This document shows, one piece after another, positions 13,586 to 25,281 of a stretch of DNA of 64,000 bases. Both the position numbers and the translations under genes were made by a program. The DNA is from Pomacea canaliculata (Eukaryota > Mollusca > Gastropoda > Architaenioglossa > Ampullariidae): positions 124,001 to 188,000 of the forward strand of contig NC_037598.1 in assembly GCF_003073045.1 (NCBI RefSeq), in the 5' to 3' direction. The notes below the pieces were generated by a model. It was not told where the DNA came from, made no database searches, and was given only the letters and a program-made list of their open reading frames with translations. The number at the start of each line of letters is the position of its first letter. Position 1 is the first letter of the stretch.

Positions 13586-14030
13586 TGTTGCGTGTTGAGG
13601 GGAGTAGAACAGTGACCACAACAGTCCAGCACTCAAACCAGAAAGGCAGGAGCCTGTCAGCAGTTACACAATTCTTTTAATGCCAATAGATCTACAGTCA
13701 CGGCTGCGTCGCTTGTCTCGCACCTTCTCTTCGTAGTTTTCTCCCCTGTCCTTACGTCTCAGCTCTGCCCTTATATACCTCGCGGGTGTGTTACTTTTCG
13801 CGCTCTTTTGCATCAGCGTTGTTTTCGCGCTCTTTTGCATCAGCGTACTTTTCGCGCTCTTTCACAATCGTACCTTTACTTACTGGCATGCATCAGCAGA
13901 TCTATCTAACAAGCGCTGGACAACCGGCCATCTACAATTAAATAACTGTCGCTGGCCAGAGCTTGACTTCTTAAAGACACGCGGCAAGTGCAGGGACACT
14001 AAGTGTAGGGGAGTGAAGGCTGCGGCTGCA
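13586..14030 (-). mobile_element. candidate solo LTR (LTR retrotransposon fossil)
   Basis: Read on the minus strand this about 445-bp block begins TGCAGCCGC and ends CAACA. It holds a TATATAAGG box near its centre and carries three short direct repeats (CGCGCTCTTTTGCATCAGC on the plus strand, 13797-13865) in the upstream part, the usual order of U3 then R. No coding part of the element is next to it, so it looks like a solo LTR. The family is probably Gypsy-like. I could not see a clean target-site duplication. Confidence 0.4.
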
Positions 14031-14168
14031 TAGAATGAAGCGATGTTCGTATTTTTGGGCATCTTAGGTTTTTGTGTTGACCTCTTCCTTAATTTCCTTA
14101 AAAGACAAGAAGCAGCAACAGTTTGGACGTCTGACCCCAAGAGGCAGCGTTTGTGATGGAAAAAGGTT

Positions 14169-14274
14169 GAGGTCGCTCGTCCTAAGAGACAGCCCCATAG
14201 TGTTAGTGAGGCCATTTATCTTTAGAAACAGCCCCATATTGTTAGTGAGGTCACTCATCCTTAGAGACAGTGCC
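14169..14274 (+). repeat. 39-bp tandem repeat, about 2.7 copies
   Basis: The unit begins GAGGTCGCTCGTCCTAAGAG and contains ACAGCCCCATAGTGTTAGT. Copies start at 14169, 14208 and 14247 with a few changes between them. No coding role is apparent. Confidence 0.7.
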
Positions 14275-15880
14275 GTCCACGGGTGAAGGCGTCAGTTGTG
14301 TTTTGTTTGTTTGTTTCTACGGTTTAAGATAATTTTTTGATGTGTTTGTTTATCTGTGGAAGATATATATCAGGATTCCGGACCATTTATCCCCATTGAC
14401 TGTTGGGAAAGGGGGAGAGCAATACCCAGTGACTGAAATTGAGAGTATTATTCATTAGTCATCAGTGAATGCCAGAATGTAAACTTTATCAGATTTATGT
14501 TTGAATTTCTTCTTTGATTCTTTCAGATATTAAAATAAAATATCTTAAATTACACTAAGGATTAAGTGATGTAATTTCATTAGTTGCTATAGTATAAATT
14601 TAGTTAATATGAATAAATGTATTCAGTCCTACAAGAGAGGCAGAGTTAATTTTCTGAAGAAAGAACTTGCCAATGTCCAGGCGTCTACATGTACGCCAGT
14701 ATCGGTGACAACTATTTACTTATCTTTATTACATAATTTCGCATACAATTGCGGAATACATTTTTCTTCAGACGGTGACGAAAACTATTATTCACTAATT
14801 TTCGTTTTCCGTTCTTTGTCTATTCGCCCTTCTCCATTAATGTTTATTTTTCATGTGCGTCTTTCTAATTATAGTGATTTATAATGAGATCATAAAATTT
14901 TAATTTATTAGATACTTATTAGTTATGAGTTGTATTTTTGTCGTCTCTTGAAAGAGAACAAGTTCTTTCTCTAGCCTTTTCCCGTGACCAACTTGACAAG
15001 AGGGCGATGCACTTTACTTTAAAGTAAATTTTAGAAGAGAGTATTTCGACTAAAAAACAAAAAATTGTGTCTGTCGGTCGTCCATAAGTTACAGCTCATT
15101 GTATTCCGGGGCGAAATGCACAGACTTGGTGTGGTAGATCATTCCATACACCACTGTCGCTGTTTTAATAAGATATACAATCGAGAAAACCTTTAACCTG
15201 AGCAGGTAAGCAATAAAGAGCATGTCAGTTTCGTCATGTTGACAATCTACTTAAATCTTCTACAGTCATCAAGGTTTCGCGGTAACCTGATAGAGGAGGA
15301 AGGCGATGCGGCTGTCCTGCCCTTTGTCCCTTACTTCCCGAGGGGAGCTCATGCAGTAAGTGCTACAACCTTTTATATCAGACAGGTAGAATCTAGTAGT
15401 CTTCCATGTAGCTTAGGTTTTTGTATGGTTAGAAAGCATAAGTGAGAACAATGAGGGAAGTTGTTATCAGTGATAGTCATATTGTAAAATCGCATGCTTA
15501 AAAGGAAAACATTATTTCTCGATGTTTTGTATATATATATATGTGAGTGTGAGTGTGTGTGTCTTTTTGTGAGGTACAGGGTTTCGATTATTAACGACCT
15601 TCAGCTGCCATTTGTATTCCGTATGCATGTCTCCATAATTTAAAGGACGGTGTTTACCCTTATTTAACCCTGTCTTATTTCAATGAAAGGCTTTTTTGAA
15701 ATATGTGAGTTTAACGCTTTATGTCTGGATTCTTTTTATGTGTTTTTGCTTAGCAGCCAGCAAGTGAAGCTCTTTAAAACTAGACATGTCCAATACCTTA
15801 ATGTCTGATGCAACAATGTGACATGAATAATTGGCACAGGTCCTCTCACGTGCATAGAAACGTCTCATGGTTTGAGTTTG
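14275..15880. other. intergenic, no gene recognised
   Basis: AT-rich sequence. A 69-residue frame at 15236-15445 (+) includes a compositionally protein-like stretch (GNLIEEEGDAAVLPF) but has no recognisable domain, no partner exons and no promoter next to it. Confidence 0.5.
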
Positions 15881-15989
15881 TGTCAACAGCATTTGTTGCT
15901 AAGGTAGACTGAAATAAAAGGTCTTTGACACCCACCACAGAGCCAGTCAGCGAGGTACCACATGAACTAAAGTCAGGAAACACAGAAAA
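15880..15989 (+). promoter_or_regulatory. TATA-like promoter and 5' leader of gene B
   Basis: TTTGTGTCAACAGCATTTGT, then TTGCTAAGGTAGACT and AATAAAAGGTCTTTG (TATA variant at 15913-15919), match the block before gene A in order and spacing. The start codon at 15990 is about 75 bases after the box. A short upstream ATG at 15962 is followed at once by a TAA stop. Confidence 0.65.
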
Positions 15990-18900
15990 ATGCCGCCAAT
16001 ACTCCTAGCGACTGTCTTCTTGTGCCCTCTTGTGGCCGGTAATTATCTCAATATTTTATACAGATTGTTTAAAATCTTAGGCCAGCAAAGATTTGTTTTT
16101 AGCTTCTGGTGTTTGCTTCGGACAGTTTTGTTTATTTATTTTTTTACCTTATTTTATTGAGATAGGGATTTAAGATTCAGCTGATAAAAATACAGGCGCA
16201 AAAGCATTCTGCACATAGTTTCTTTTAACATGATATAAGAAAGAAAATTCTGAGACCCAAAAAAGCCCTAGAATGGCATGTAGTATTTTTATTGTTTTAA
16301 GTAGTTACACATTAATAATTATGTAAAATCTGTTCACAGCTGCAGTTGCTGGCTCTGTCCCACTGTCACAACCCTGCTCTCCCGCCAACGGGAGTCAGGC
16401 GGACTGTGCGGACGTCAACGCCGTTTGTCCAAAGCAAGGAGCGAAGTGTACCTGCAGCTCTGGCTACACTGACTCTGGAACAATCTGCAGTAAGCATCAT
16501 TTTTGCTAACATATAACTGATAAAATAATGGCTAAGAATTTTTTCAGAAGTCCTCGCCCTACTAAAACATTTATCTGGACACAAGTACCCTTCCATAGAC
16601 ATGCACTTAGTACTGAAATATATATCTACTTGTGCTCACAACTTGGACCCGTGTGCTAAGCAGATCCTTTGATGTTATTTATATTTACGGTGGATTGTTT
16701 GCTTTAACTTTTCAAATTCTTGGTTTTTAGTAAGTCCTAGGTTTGTCTATAAAATATACCGATAGATAAATTACACAATGCATATTTTTTCTCATCATTT
16801 CTCATAGAAATAAGTAACTCAGTCCACCTAGCATAGGTGCAATAGCCTTACTGAGGCGCTTGGCAATCGTAATTTGCAAGGGTCTTGTAAAACTTTCGTG
16901 AGGAAGCAGGATGGACTATGTTTTATCGTGCGTTAGTATTACAATGGTGAGTTTTTAATCAAAAAGTGAGTTGTAGGAAAAGCAGAAGTCAAACGAAGAA
17001 AGAAAAGCAGTAACAGCGAAAAATAAAAGTAAAGTGGGAAATGGAGACAAAGAGTAAAATGCAGGAACTAACAGCAAAAGATACAAATAAAAAGAATGAA
17101 GACATAACTTTAAGACAGGATGATGTTTTATCTAATACAGACTTCAAGTTCCTGTGAAAGGAATAAAAGAACTTTGAATGCTAGTTTGAGAAACATTATT
17201 TGTTGACAGTTGTAAACGGAGCCATTGGTGGGGCCTGCTTACGAGATTCTAAATGCGCTAATGCCACTTCAATATGTGAATCCAAGTTTTGCAGTAAGTA
17301 TTTTACTTCTGTTCTTCTTTGTCTTAAACAAGCTCTTGGTAAGAAAATTTTATTTTATATTAATGATAAAAGGCTAGTCCCTTCATTTCTCCATTCTTCT
17401 ATTGCCTTTATATCATTGCTCACAACCAACCAAAGTAAAATTCTGACTCTTTTACTGTATTCATACATCCCATTTTCTCGTACTTTTATTTTTATTGTTA
17501 AGTAAGTTTAACTTTCGTTGTAATCCATTATTTAGAAAACAATGTTCATAGGTCCTCGTGTCAAAACTCTACAACAATGTGATATCAGGTAAAATGAAAA
17601 CACTTTAACAATAAACTAAGACTAGAATTAGTTTTTCTGCATTATAAATACACATAATACATATAATATACAAAGATATATATACTTCCGTATTTTAGAG
17701 GCCAAGGCTGGAGAAAACTGTTCTTTCACCACAGACTGCGTCTCACAGTCGACCTGCTCTGGCGGAGTTTGCAGGTGTAACAGCGGCACGACTGCAGCAT
17801 CCTATGGCCTGTGTAGTAGGTATCTCACCTGAAGTGGGTATCTCACCAGTAGTGGGTATCTCACCTGTAGTGGGTATGTCATATGTAGTGGGTATCTCAC
17901 CTGTAGTATGTATCTCACCTGTAGTGGGTATCTCACCTGTAGTAGGTATGTCACCTGTGGTAGATATCTCACATGTAGTAGGTATCTCAAATGTATTGGG
18001 TATGTCATATGTAGTAGGTATGTCACATGTAGTAGGTATCTTACCTGTAGTGGGTATCTCACCTGTAGTGGGTATCTCATGTATTGGGCATCTCACCTGT
18101 AGTGGGTATCTCACCTGTGGTAGATATCTCACATGTAGTAGGTATCTTACATGTAGTAGGTATCTCACCTGTAGTGGGTATCTTACCTGTAGTGGGTATC
18201 TCACCCGTAGTGGGTATGTCACATGTAGTGGGTATCTCACCTGTAGTGGGTATCTCACCTGTAGTGGGTATCTCACGTGTAGTAGTAAATGCAAATTCAA
18301 ACAAAATCGTTGACAGAGACAAATGGAACTGTGGGTGGGGCCTGCTTACCAGGTTCTACATGCATCGACCCCACTTCAGTATGCGATGCATCTAGATGTA
18401 GTAAGTATTTCACTTGATTACTTTATTCGATTTAAAAGAAGTTCTTAGTAGTTTGAAAAGACAATGTTTCATCGACATCAGATTCAAAGTTAGTTGCTAA
18501 TGCTTTAAGGTGTTTGCTGTTTTGGAACAACATGCCTACACCCAAGTAATTTACCCACTGCTTCTTTTATATACATCTCGCTTTTCCCATGTTTATTCTA
18601 CTTATATATTGTTTGTTGATTACTGTCAGCAAGTTTTAAAATCCAGTCTTCAAAAGGACTAGACTCTAATAAATATCGCATCAAATAGTTATTATATATT
18701 TGTTCCCACGTCTGTGTTCGTAGAGATCAGAGCTGGCGAGTTCTGTACCTACACCCGTAACTGTGTTTCACAGTCGAGTTGTGTGAGCGAGGAATGTGTG
18801 TGTTATGGCGGCATGACCCCCACAGTCGATGGCTTGTGCTGTAGGTGTTGTAAAACTTTCATTCCCTTATTATTCTATTTATTTGTTTTTACTGATCAAA

Positions 18901-21900
18901 CGTTAGCTCTCTTTGTTCTTACTGCATTGAAAAGACAAATATGGTAGTGTCGAAAATTTTAAATATGGTATACAACTTGTATCATGTAAATGCTATGTTT
19001 TAAACATAAGAAAACAGTTGTGACAAATGGAAAAAAAAAAGAAAAAGGAAAGAGAGAAGAAAGAAATATCAAAAAGGAGCAAATGAAATGAGAGAACATT
19101 AACAGACATTTTTTAAATGCTTCCGTATCCCATAAAGATATTATTTTCCAGATAAAAGAGTCGTTAAATGCAAATTTGAAAAACAGTTGCAGATGGAACC
19201 CTGGGTGGTGCTTGCTTACTGGGGTCTACGTGCACAGACCCCAGTCTAATCTGTGAATCAGCTGAATGCAGTAAATATTTCACTTCAGTTTTTCGTTAGC
19301 TTTTCTAGAACAGAGTAGTAACCGGGCGATATTTCATTAAGTTTGGATTTAAAAATTGTCTGCCAGTCTCTTCATTTCTTTATTCTTCTGTCACTGTTTG
19401 CCCCAACCATTCACAATGCACGTTTGACTGCGTTATTATGTTTGCCTATTGCACTTTTCTAGTATTCACTTCTTTATTGTGAATTAATTTGTGCTCACGT
19501 TTTAACAAAATGCATTATTTAGAAAAAAGGATTTCACGATTGTATGTTCATGAAATTAAAATAAAACTGTCTGCCTCGAGTATAAAAACAAACAAAACTG
19601 ATGACATTGGACATCATACACGAAACATATACATATTCATCCATGTAAATATCTCTACGTTTTCATAAATAGTATTGTTTGTACATACATTTGCATTATA
19701 TACATCTACAATGTGTGTGTATGTGTGTTTTATATAAGGTAAAATTCAAACTCCTGGAATTAGTTATTCTGTAGTCTCCTTATACAAAGATATCTATTAT
19801 ATATATATATAAACTTATCTGTTTTTAGAGACCAAAGCTGGAGAGAACTGTTCTTTTACAAAAGAATGTGTATCACAGTCAACCTGCTCTGGTGGAGTAT
19901 GCACGTGTAATGCCGGCTTTACTGCAGCAGTATCTGGCTTGTGTAGTAGGTATCTTATATGTAGTAGGTATCTTAATATGTTGTCGGTATCTCACATGTA
20001 GTAGGTATATCATGTAGTAGGTATATCAATGAGAATAGCAGTAAAAAAAAAATTGCAAATAAATTAGATAGTACATGGCTGTAAAGACAAGATCTGCCCC
20101 ATGAAAAATTTGTTTTCTGGTTTAAGAAATAAAATTGCAATTAAATGCAAATTTAAAGAAAATTGTTGACAGAGGCCAATGGAACCGTTGGTGGGTCCTG
20201 CTTAGCAGGTTCTCTCTGCGTTAGCCCCACTTCATTGTGCGACTCGTTTGTATGTAGTAAGTATATCACTTGATTTCTTTCTTTGAGTAGAAGTGCTTAG
20301 TGGTTTGAAGAGATAGTATTTGATTGATATCAGATTTAGAAGTTAGATGATAGTTCTTTCAGTTATTTGTTTCTCTATGACTTGGAACATCATGTCTGCA
20401 CTAATACAAATAAATTGCTCACTGCTACTTTTATATTGCGCGTTTTACTTTTCTTATTTTACTCTACTTCTTTCTACTTGTGAGTTAATGTCGTAAAAAC
20501 CTTTAAGAAAAGACAATAATTTTATGAATAGTATGTGCTCGAGGAAAAAGACATTATTCTATATTATACACAATAGAAAATGTGCATATTTATTCATTTG
20601 TTGTAAATAAAAACATGTATATAACTAACAGTGTGTTTGTACATTTTTACATTATATATATGTATAAATAACATTTCTTCGTGTTTACAACCTTTTGTGC
20701 GGTTTTAGCGTAAAGTTGGAAACGCAGTCCCTAGAAATCAATTAAAACTATGATCATTTGTCTTTTTTCTTATCACATAGAAACAAACACATTCTAAAGT
20801 TTTATTTACCTGTCTGTTTTTCTAGAGGCCAAAGCTGGACAGCCTTGTTCCTTTACCTCAGAATGTGTTTCGCTGTCGACCTGCGTACTCGGGGTGTGCA
20901 CGTGCTATGGCGGCTTCTCTCCGGCGATGACTGGCTTGTGCGGTAGGTGTCTCTCCTTGTTCTTCTTGTCTTTGAAGAAAATAATTAATTACGAAAGACA
21001 ATTTATATTTGTTGTAGCAGAAAAATGTATAAAAAATGGATACAAGATACTGTCGTATCCCATTATAATTTCTTTTTCCTGTCTTAGAGAGTAATTGAAT
21101 GCAAATTTAAAGAAAACAATTAATTAACAGTTGCAGATGGAATCCTCGGTGGGGCTTGTTTACTGGGTTCTACGTGCTCTGCTGTCAACTTAGTCTGCGA
21201 CTCAACTGTTTGCAGTAAGCATTTCGCTTTTTTATTTATCGAAGAGCTTGGTTGCTTGAAGGGATGATACTTCATTGATATTACATTTAGTAATTGGTTG
21301 CTAATGCCTTCCGTTATTTATTTCTCTATTGCTGTTCACATTTTTCCCCACCCTAACTTAAAGTGTGTTTGCTGACTGTTTCTTTTATATTTCAAATTAT
21401 ATGATTAATGAACGTATACAAACATATTATAAAAATCACTTTAATGAAAAAATCCGTTATTTGCTATTACATAGATTTGAAAGCGAAACTGAGCTGGAGT
21501 AAATAAAACTATAAAGTTTTATATTAGAAACAATGGAACATGCACATATCTATGAACATTTATAAATTTCCATCTATAATTATTTTTTAATATATTTATA
21601 TTATATATCAATTCACGAATATGTGCGATATCTGATGTAGAATGCAAAGACCTTTGCGACATGTTAAGACTAGAATAATTGTTCTTCATTTTCAAATGAT
21701 ACATACAAATATATAACACATATGTGTGCCCTCTGTGTTTTAGAGATCAGAGCTGGACAGCCCTGTTCCTCTGTCACTCATTGTGTTTCACAGTCGACCT
21801 GTGTGGGCTACAACTGCACGTGTAACAAGGGTTACACTGCAACACCGACTGGCTTGTGTAGTAAGTATCTCACGTGTCACGCTTCGCTTCCGTTGTACTT

Positions 21901-22446
21901 ATCACATTTATTTGCCAACTTTTAGGTAGCTCTCTTTTACTTATTATTTTGAAAAAATGTAGGAAGCTTTTTCAAGAACGATATTTTAGGTGGTGCATAA
22001 GTGATATTACGTATATACCTTGTTGTAAAAATGTAAACACAATTATTATGTAAATATGTCAAGGTAAATAAATAACTATAGTAATATTAGGCACTGATTA
22101 TTTTGACACAACAGTAATGGTTACTTACTGCCTTAAGAGTTTGTTAGCTAATTTTTGTTTATAAATTATTAGAAACATACATCGTACCGCAGCAGCTACC
22201 ACCCTACTACCCCACTACTCAAGCTCCATTATCAAGTATTAGCTATCTTAGGTATCTACATTATGTGTTCTCGTCTTTCTATTACTTTTTAACCATTATC
22301 CCCACAACAGAAAATCTCTATAAAATTTTTTTCTAACACCTTTGATTTCTGTGATTTTGATAGATGAAGGTGCTCACCAGCCTGATTACTCCTGGCTCCT
22401 CAACGGAAGCATCCTCACACTTTTGATGACCTTATACCTTCTATAA
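15990..22446 (+). CDS. gene B: modular Cys-rich surface protein, 14 exons, 449 aa
   Basis: Exons: 15990-16038 (signal, MPPILLATVFLCPLVA), 16340-16489 (6-Cys), then five pairs of a 28-residue 4-Cys exon and a 39-residue 6-Cys exon: 17210-17293/17699-17815, 18317-18400/18724-18840, 19187-19270/19829-19945, 20173-20256/20826-20942, 21131-21214/21744-21860. Then 22173-22235 (Pro/Tyr-rich linker) and 22364-22446 (tail ending ILTLLMTLYLL, stop TAA). Every junction is phase 1 and the joined length is exactly 1350 bases. The 6-Cys exons share CVSQSTC ... C-x-C ... GLC, the pattern of EB-module/EGF-like repeats. The hydrophobic end with no basic tail suggests a GPI anchor, so an extracellular, membrane-tethered protein is likely. 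AATAAA follows at 22735-22740. The ligand or partner is unknown. Exon calls are by hand, but their regularity supports them. Confidence 0.8.
17813..18288 (+). repeat. 18-bp minisatellite at the donor of gene B exon 4
   Basis: The unit GTAGTGGGTATCTCACCT repeats about 26 times with small changes. It begins with the exon's last bases and its donor (tgta|gtaggtat), so nearly every unit carries a copy of a GTAGGTAT/GTGGGTAT donor-like site. Because 18 is a multiple of three, long spurious frames run through it on both strands. Continuing the exon frame meets TGA within the first unit, so it is not coding for gene B. Confidence 0.9.
19942..20030 (+). repeat. short copy of the 18-bp repeat at the donor of gene B exon 8
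   Basis: About five degenerate units of GTAGTAGGTATCT-type sequence start at the donor of the paralogous 6-Cys exon. Either the seed was duplicated with the exon unit or expansion happened twice at the same site. Confidence 0.8.
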
Positions 22447-22734
22447 GTCATCATTCATTAGCCTTCTACTGAGACCCCAAACCGGAAATGGACTTTGTTT
22501 TAACCAGCTTCGATGACTTTACTTAGTTTTACGTTTTCAATTGCCATAAGACAAAGTATTTTAAAGTTTTAACTGCATCACCACAGAAGAGAACTAAAGG
22601 CGAGTTTTAAACAAATTGTGTAAACAGTAAATATGACGATTCTAAACACTTTTAAAAAGTCAGAATTAAATTTATTGTCATCTGAATTAAATGATCCAAA
22701 TTTAACAAGCAAACAAATACTATGTTAATGTCGA

Positions 22735-22740
22735 AATAAA
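22735..22740 (+). terminator. poly(A) signal of gene B
   Basis: An AATAAA hexamer lies 289 bases after the gene B stop codon, the first good signal downstream of it. Confidence 0.6.
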
Positions 22741-24219
22741 CATTTAACTTTTTACTATCTGTTTTATTCTGCAAATTTGACTTTCTTTCTAGTTTCTTTG
22801 ATATTTAATTTTTAATTAAGAGGGTTACAGCAACAAATGAACTGTAACATGTTTAGCAAAACAAGTTCTTCTTTACCCTGTCTTTATAAAAGAAAGTTTC
22901 TTTTCATGGAGGCTCTACGTGATGTGTTTGTGATCTCTTGCTTTCTTATTGAGTCCCTTCTCTCTCTCATCTTCTTCTTTTATTTCATTCTTATTTATTA
23001 CTCTCCTTTCTAAATATATTTTGCACATTCACGGTATGAACCAGAAATTTTAGTTTGGTGAAGGTTAGGGGCCTCCATTGAAAAGAATTTGCTTTTATTC
23101 TTAAAAAAAGTTTTCTCACACGTTTCAGTAATGCACGCTTTCACATATTTTTTTCTCTCTATTTTGCCTTTCAATAGATGATATTTTTTTACGATGCCTG
23201 TACTCCTATAAATGTGTTTTATTCAATGACTTTCTGTAATTCTAGAATTTTTATATTCCGTCCAGTTTTCTATTAATAAATATTTCTTGCAACAATACGT
23301 GTTTGTGTGCAATGGTGTGCAGCGTGTGAATGTAGACACGTGCATGTATGTGTGACTGCATTGTGTTTTAATTCGACAGTTTATTGCAATACAGATTTAG
23401 CTCTTACAAGATACTCCCACTGACCAGTCCGTACCCTCGCCCAGACGAAGTAAAGCTGTTGTTTTTAATATTAATATAATGCAATTTGGATGTTAGTTTT
23501 TTAAGCTATTGATGATCGAATTGCTAAAAATTGTCAGAATTTTGTGTTATAGTGTTATAAACAAATATCGTAATTTTTCTTCACTGAGAATATGAAGTAT
23601 AAAACAAAATAAAATACTTTAATTTGGATTATGAAACGATAAATGGATGGATGAATTAGCAGAGAGAAAAGGTGTTTTATGAATCATACTAATTAAAGCT
23701 TTACCATGGAAAGCACGTGTCGTGCTCAAAACAATCTGTCAGACAGTTTCTCCAGCAAAACACGAATCATTCACGACCTTGGCAATATTTGTTGGTCCTC
23801 AGTGGGTCCCTTGGCACCCTGACGACCTTGGTGACATTTCCATGTGTTTATTCCAGAGGTCGACAGCTCTTTATCCCCTGTGGACTAGACCCTGTGATGA
23901 CATGCATTATGTAGATTATTCCCTTCCATTGTTGTGGGAGGTTTTGTAATTTCTGGATGCATGTGTACTTGTGTTCGTGTGCGTACGTGCGGAATTCTTC
24001 TTGTCATTGTGTTGGTCTGCCTGTACCACAGCACCGAGCTGCGGTAGACGATAAAATGATAGAATTCGTCTGAACTGTAAATTTAGTGAATTTTTATATT
24101 GGTCACTCCATTGTTATCACCGCCATTCCCCGGCCGTGTTCATTACTCCTTAGGGCGGTGAAATTGTCGAGCGTAGACTATCAATTTAATGTTGCTGCTA
24201 CTGCTGCTGCTGCTGCTGC

Positions 24220-24256
<37 letters not shown>

Positions 24257-25205
24257 GACATAAACCTTCTTTAGATAAAGTTTAGATTACAGCCATTATG
24301 TTGTAACATGAAGTAAGTACACCTCTGATGGTTAGAATGATTGGAATGAACAACAGACTTTTAATTTCACTAGACTACTCCACAATCTACCCCCACATAA
24401 AATTATACTGGAAACTTTGAGACTAAAATAGCGACTTAGGAAAGATTCTTGGTCTTAGTCGCACTGAACAAGACAATGTAATTCCTTTTAATAATTACAA
24501 CATTTCTTAGTCTTTTCCGCACAGCTACGTTAATGTTATTAAAAAAAAAGTGTTAGGTTTATTGGTTAGTTAATATGATAATGTTGTTATTGCACATCGT
24601 GCATTCGAATGATTCTTCTGGAATCAGGCTGTTCACGAGGTAAACTTTCATGTTGGAACCCTGTGGGCCCTTGAGGATTCTTTTACAAATTCATATTAGA
24701 AATAAAAGTAACTGTCTAGACGATTTCATCTTTACCTGATGACAGTCAGTCTACAACATGTTGTGAGTCGGAGGCTTGTGGAGGTGGACTGTTATTGGAT
24801 GAGGCAAACATGTCAGACATTAGGGCTGATAGGCTAATCACATATATTTATTGGGTCGTAGAGCAGATGTATTTTAGATGAGGACCTTTTCCCATTAGAC
24901 TAACCCGGTAAATAATACGATAAATAGAAATATTTAGAGAAGAGAACATCATTTAATTGCTTTGTTACTGCGACTCTCAGTTTTATTATTTAGGAGGCTC
25001 TTAAAATATGCGTTTAAAATCAAGCAAAATATAACTGTAACATTCACTCTCAAGATAACGACAACCCCCAACCTTCATAACCTTTACAACTGTTTCCATC
25101 GTATTTTACTTCATTAATAATGTAGAGCAATTGACAAATGGAAAGCTTTTAACATGACAAGTACATTAGCATGATGACCTGAACAAAGTATGCACATCCC
25201 TCGGC
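22741..25205. other. intergenic between gene B and receptor D1
   Basis: No gene recognised. A GCT/GTT trinucleotide tract lies at 24191-24257. The overlapping frames at 23717-23949 have no recognisable domain. Confidence 0.6.
24191..24257 (+). repeat. compound trinucleotide microsatellite (GCT)n(GTT)n
   Basis: Perfect or near-perfect GCT repeats pass into GTT repeats over about 67 bases, outside any gene. Confidence 0.9.
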
Positions 25206-25212
25206 TATAAAA
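25206..25212 (+). promoter_or_regulatory. TATA box of receptor D1
   Basis: TATAAAA is followed after about 70 bases by the first in-frame ATG of D1. Confidence 0.6.
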
Positions 25213-25281
25213 GTCTAAAGGGCTTGGGAGCGAACCCAGTAGCAGCTACTCGGTTGTTATAGAGACTTATAGCTTATAGTT

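Noticed and set aside
13788-14286. Overlapping frames of 64-111 residues on both strands
   Set aside because: They lie over the candidate LTR and the 39-bp tandem repeat and reflect those repeats.
15236-15445. Protein-like stretch GNLIEEEGDAAVLPF with a GTAAGT donor after it
   Set aside because: No recognisable family, no second exon and no promoter; too little to call a gene.
17743-18395. Long frames of 169 and 185 residues made of VVGISP or QVRYPL repeats
   Set aside because: They come from the 18-bp minisatellite, whose length is a multiple of three, and are out of frame with the gene B exons; the exon frame stops in the first unit.
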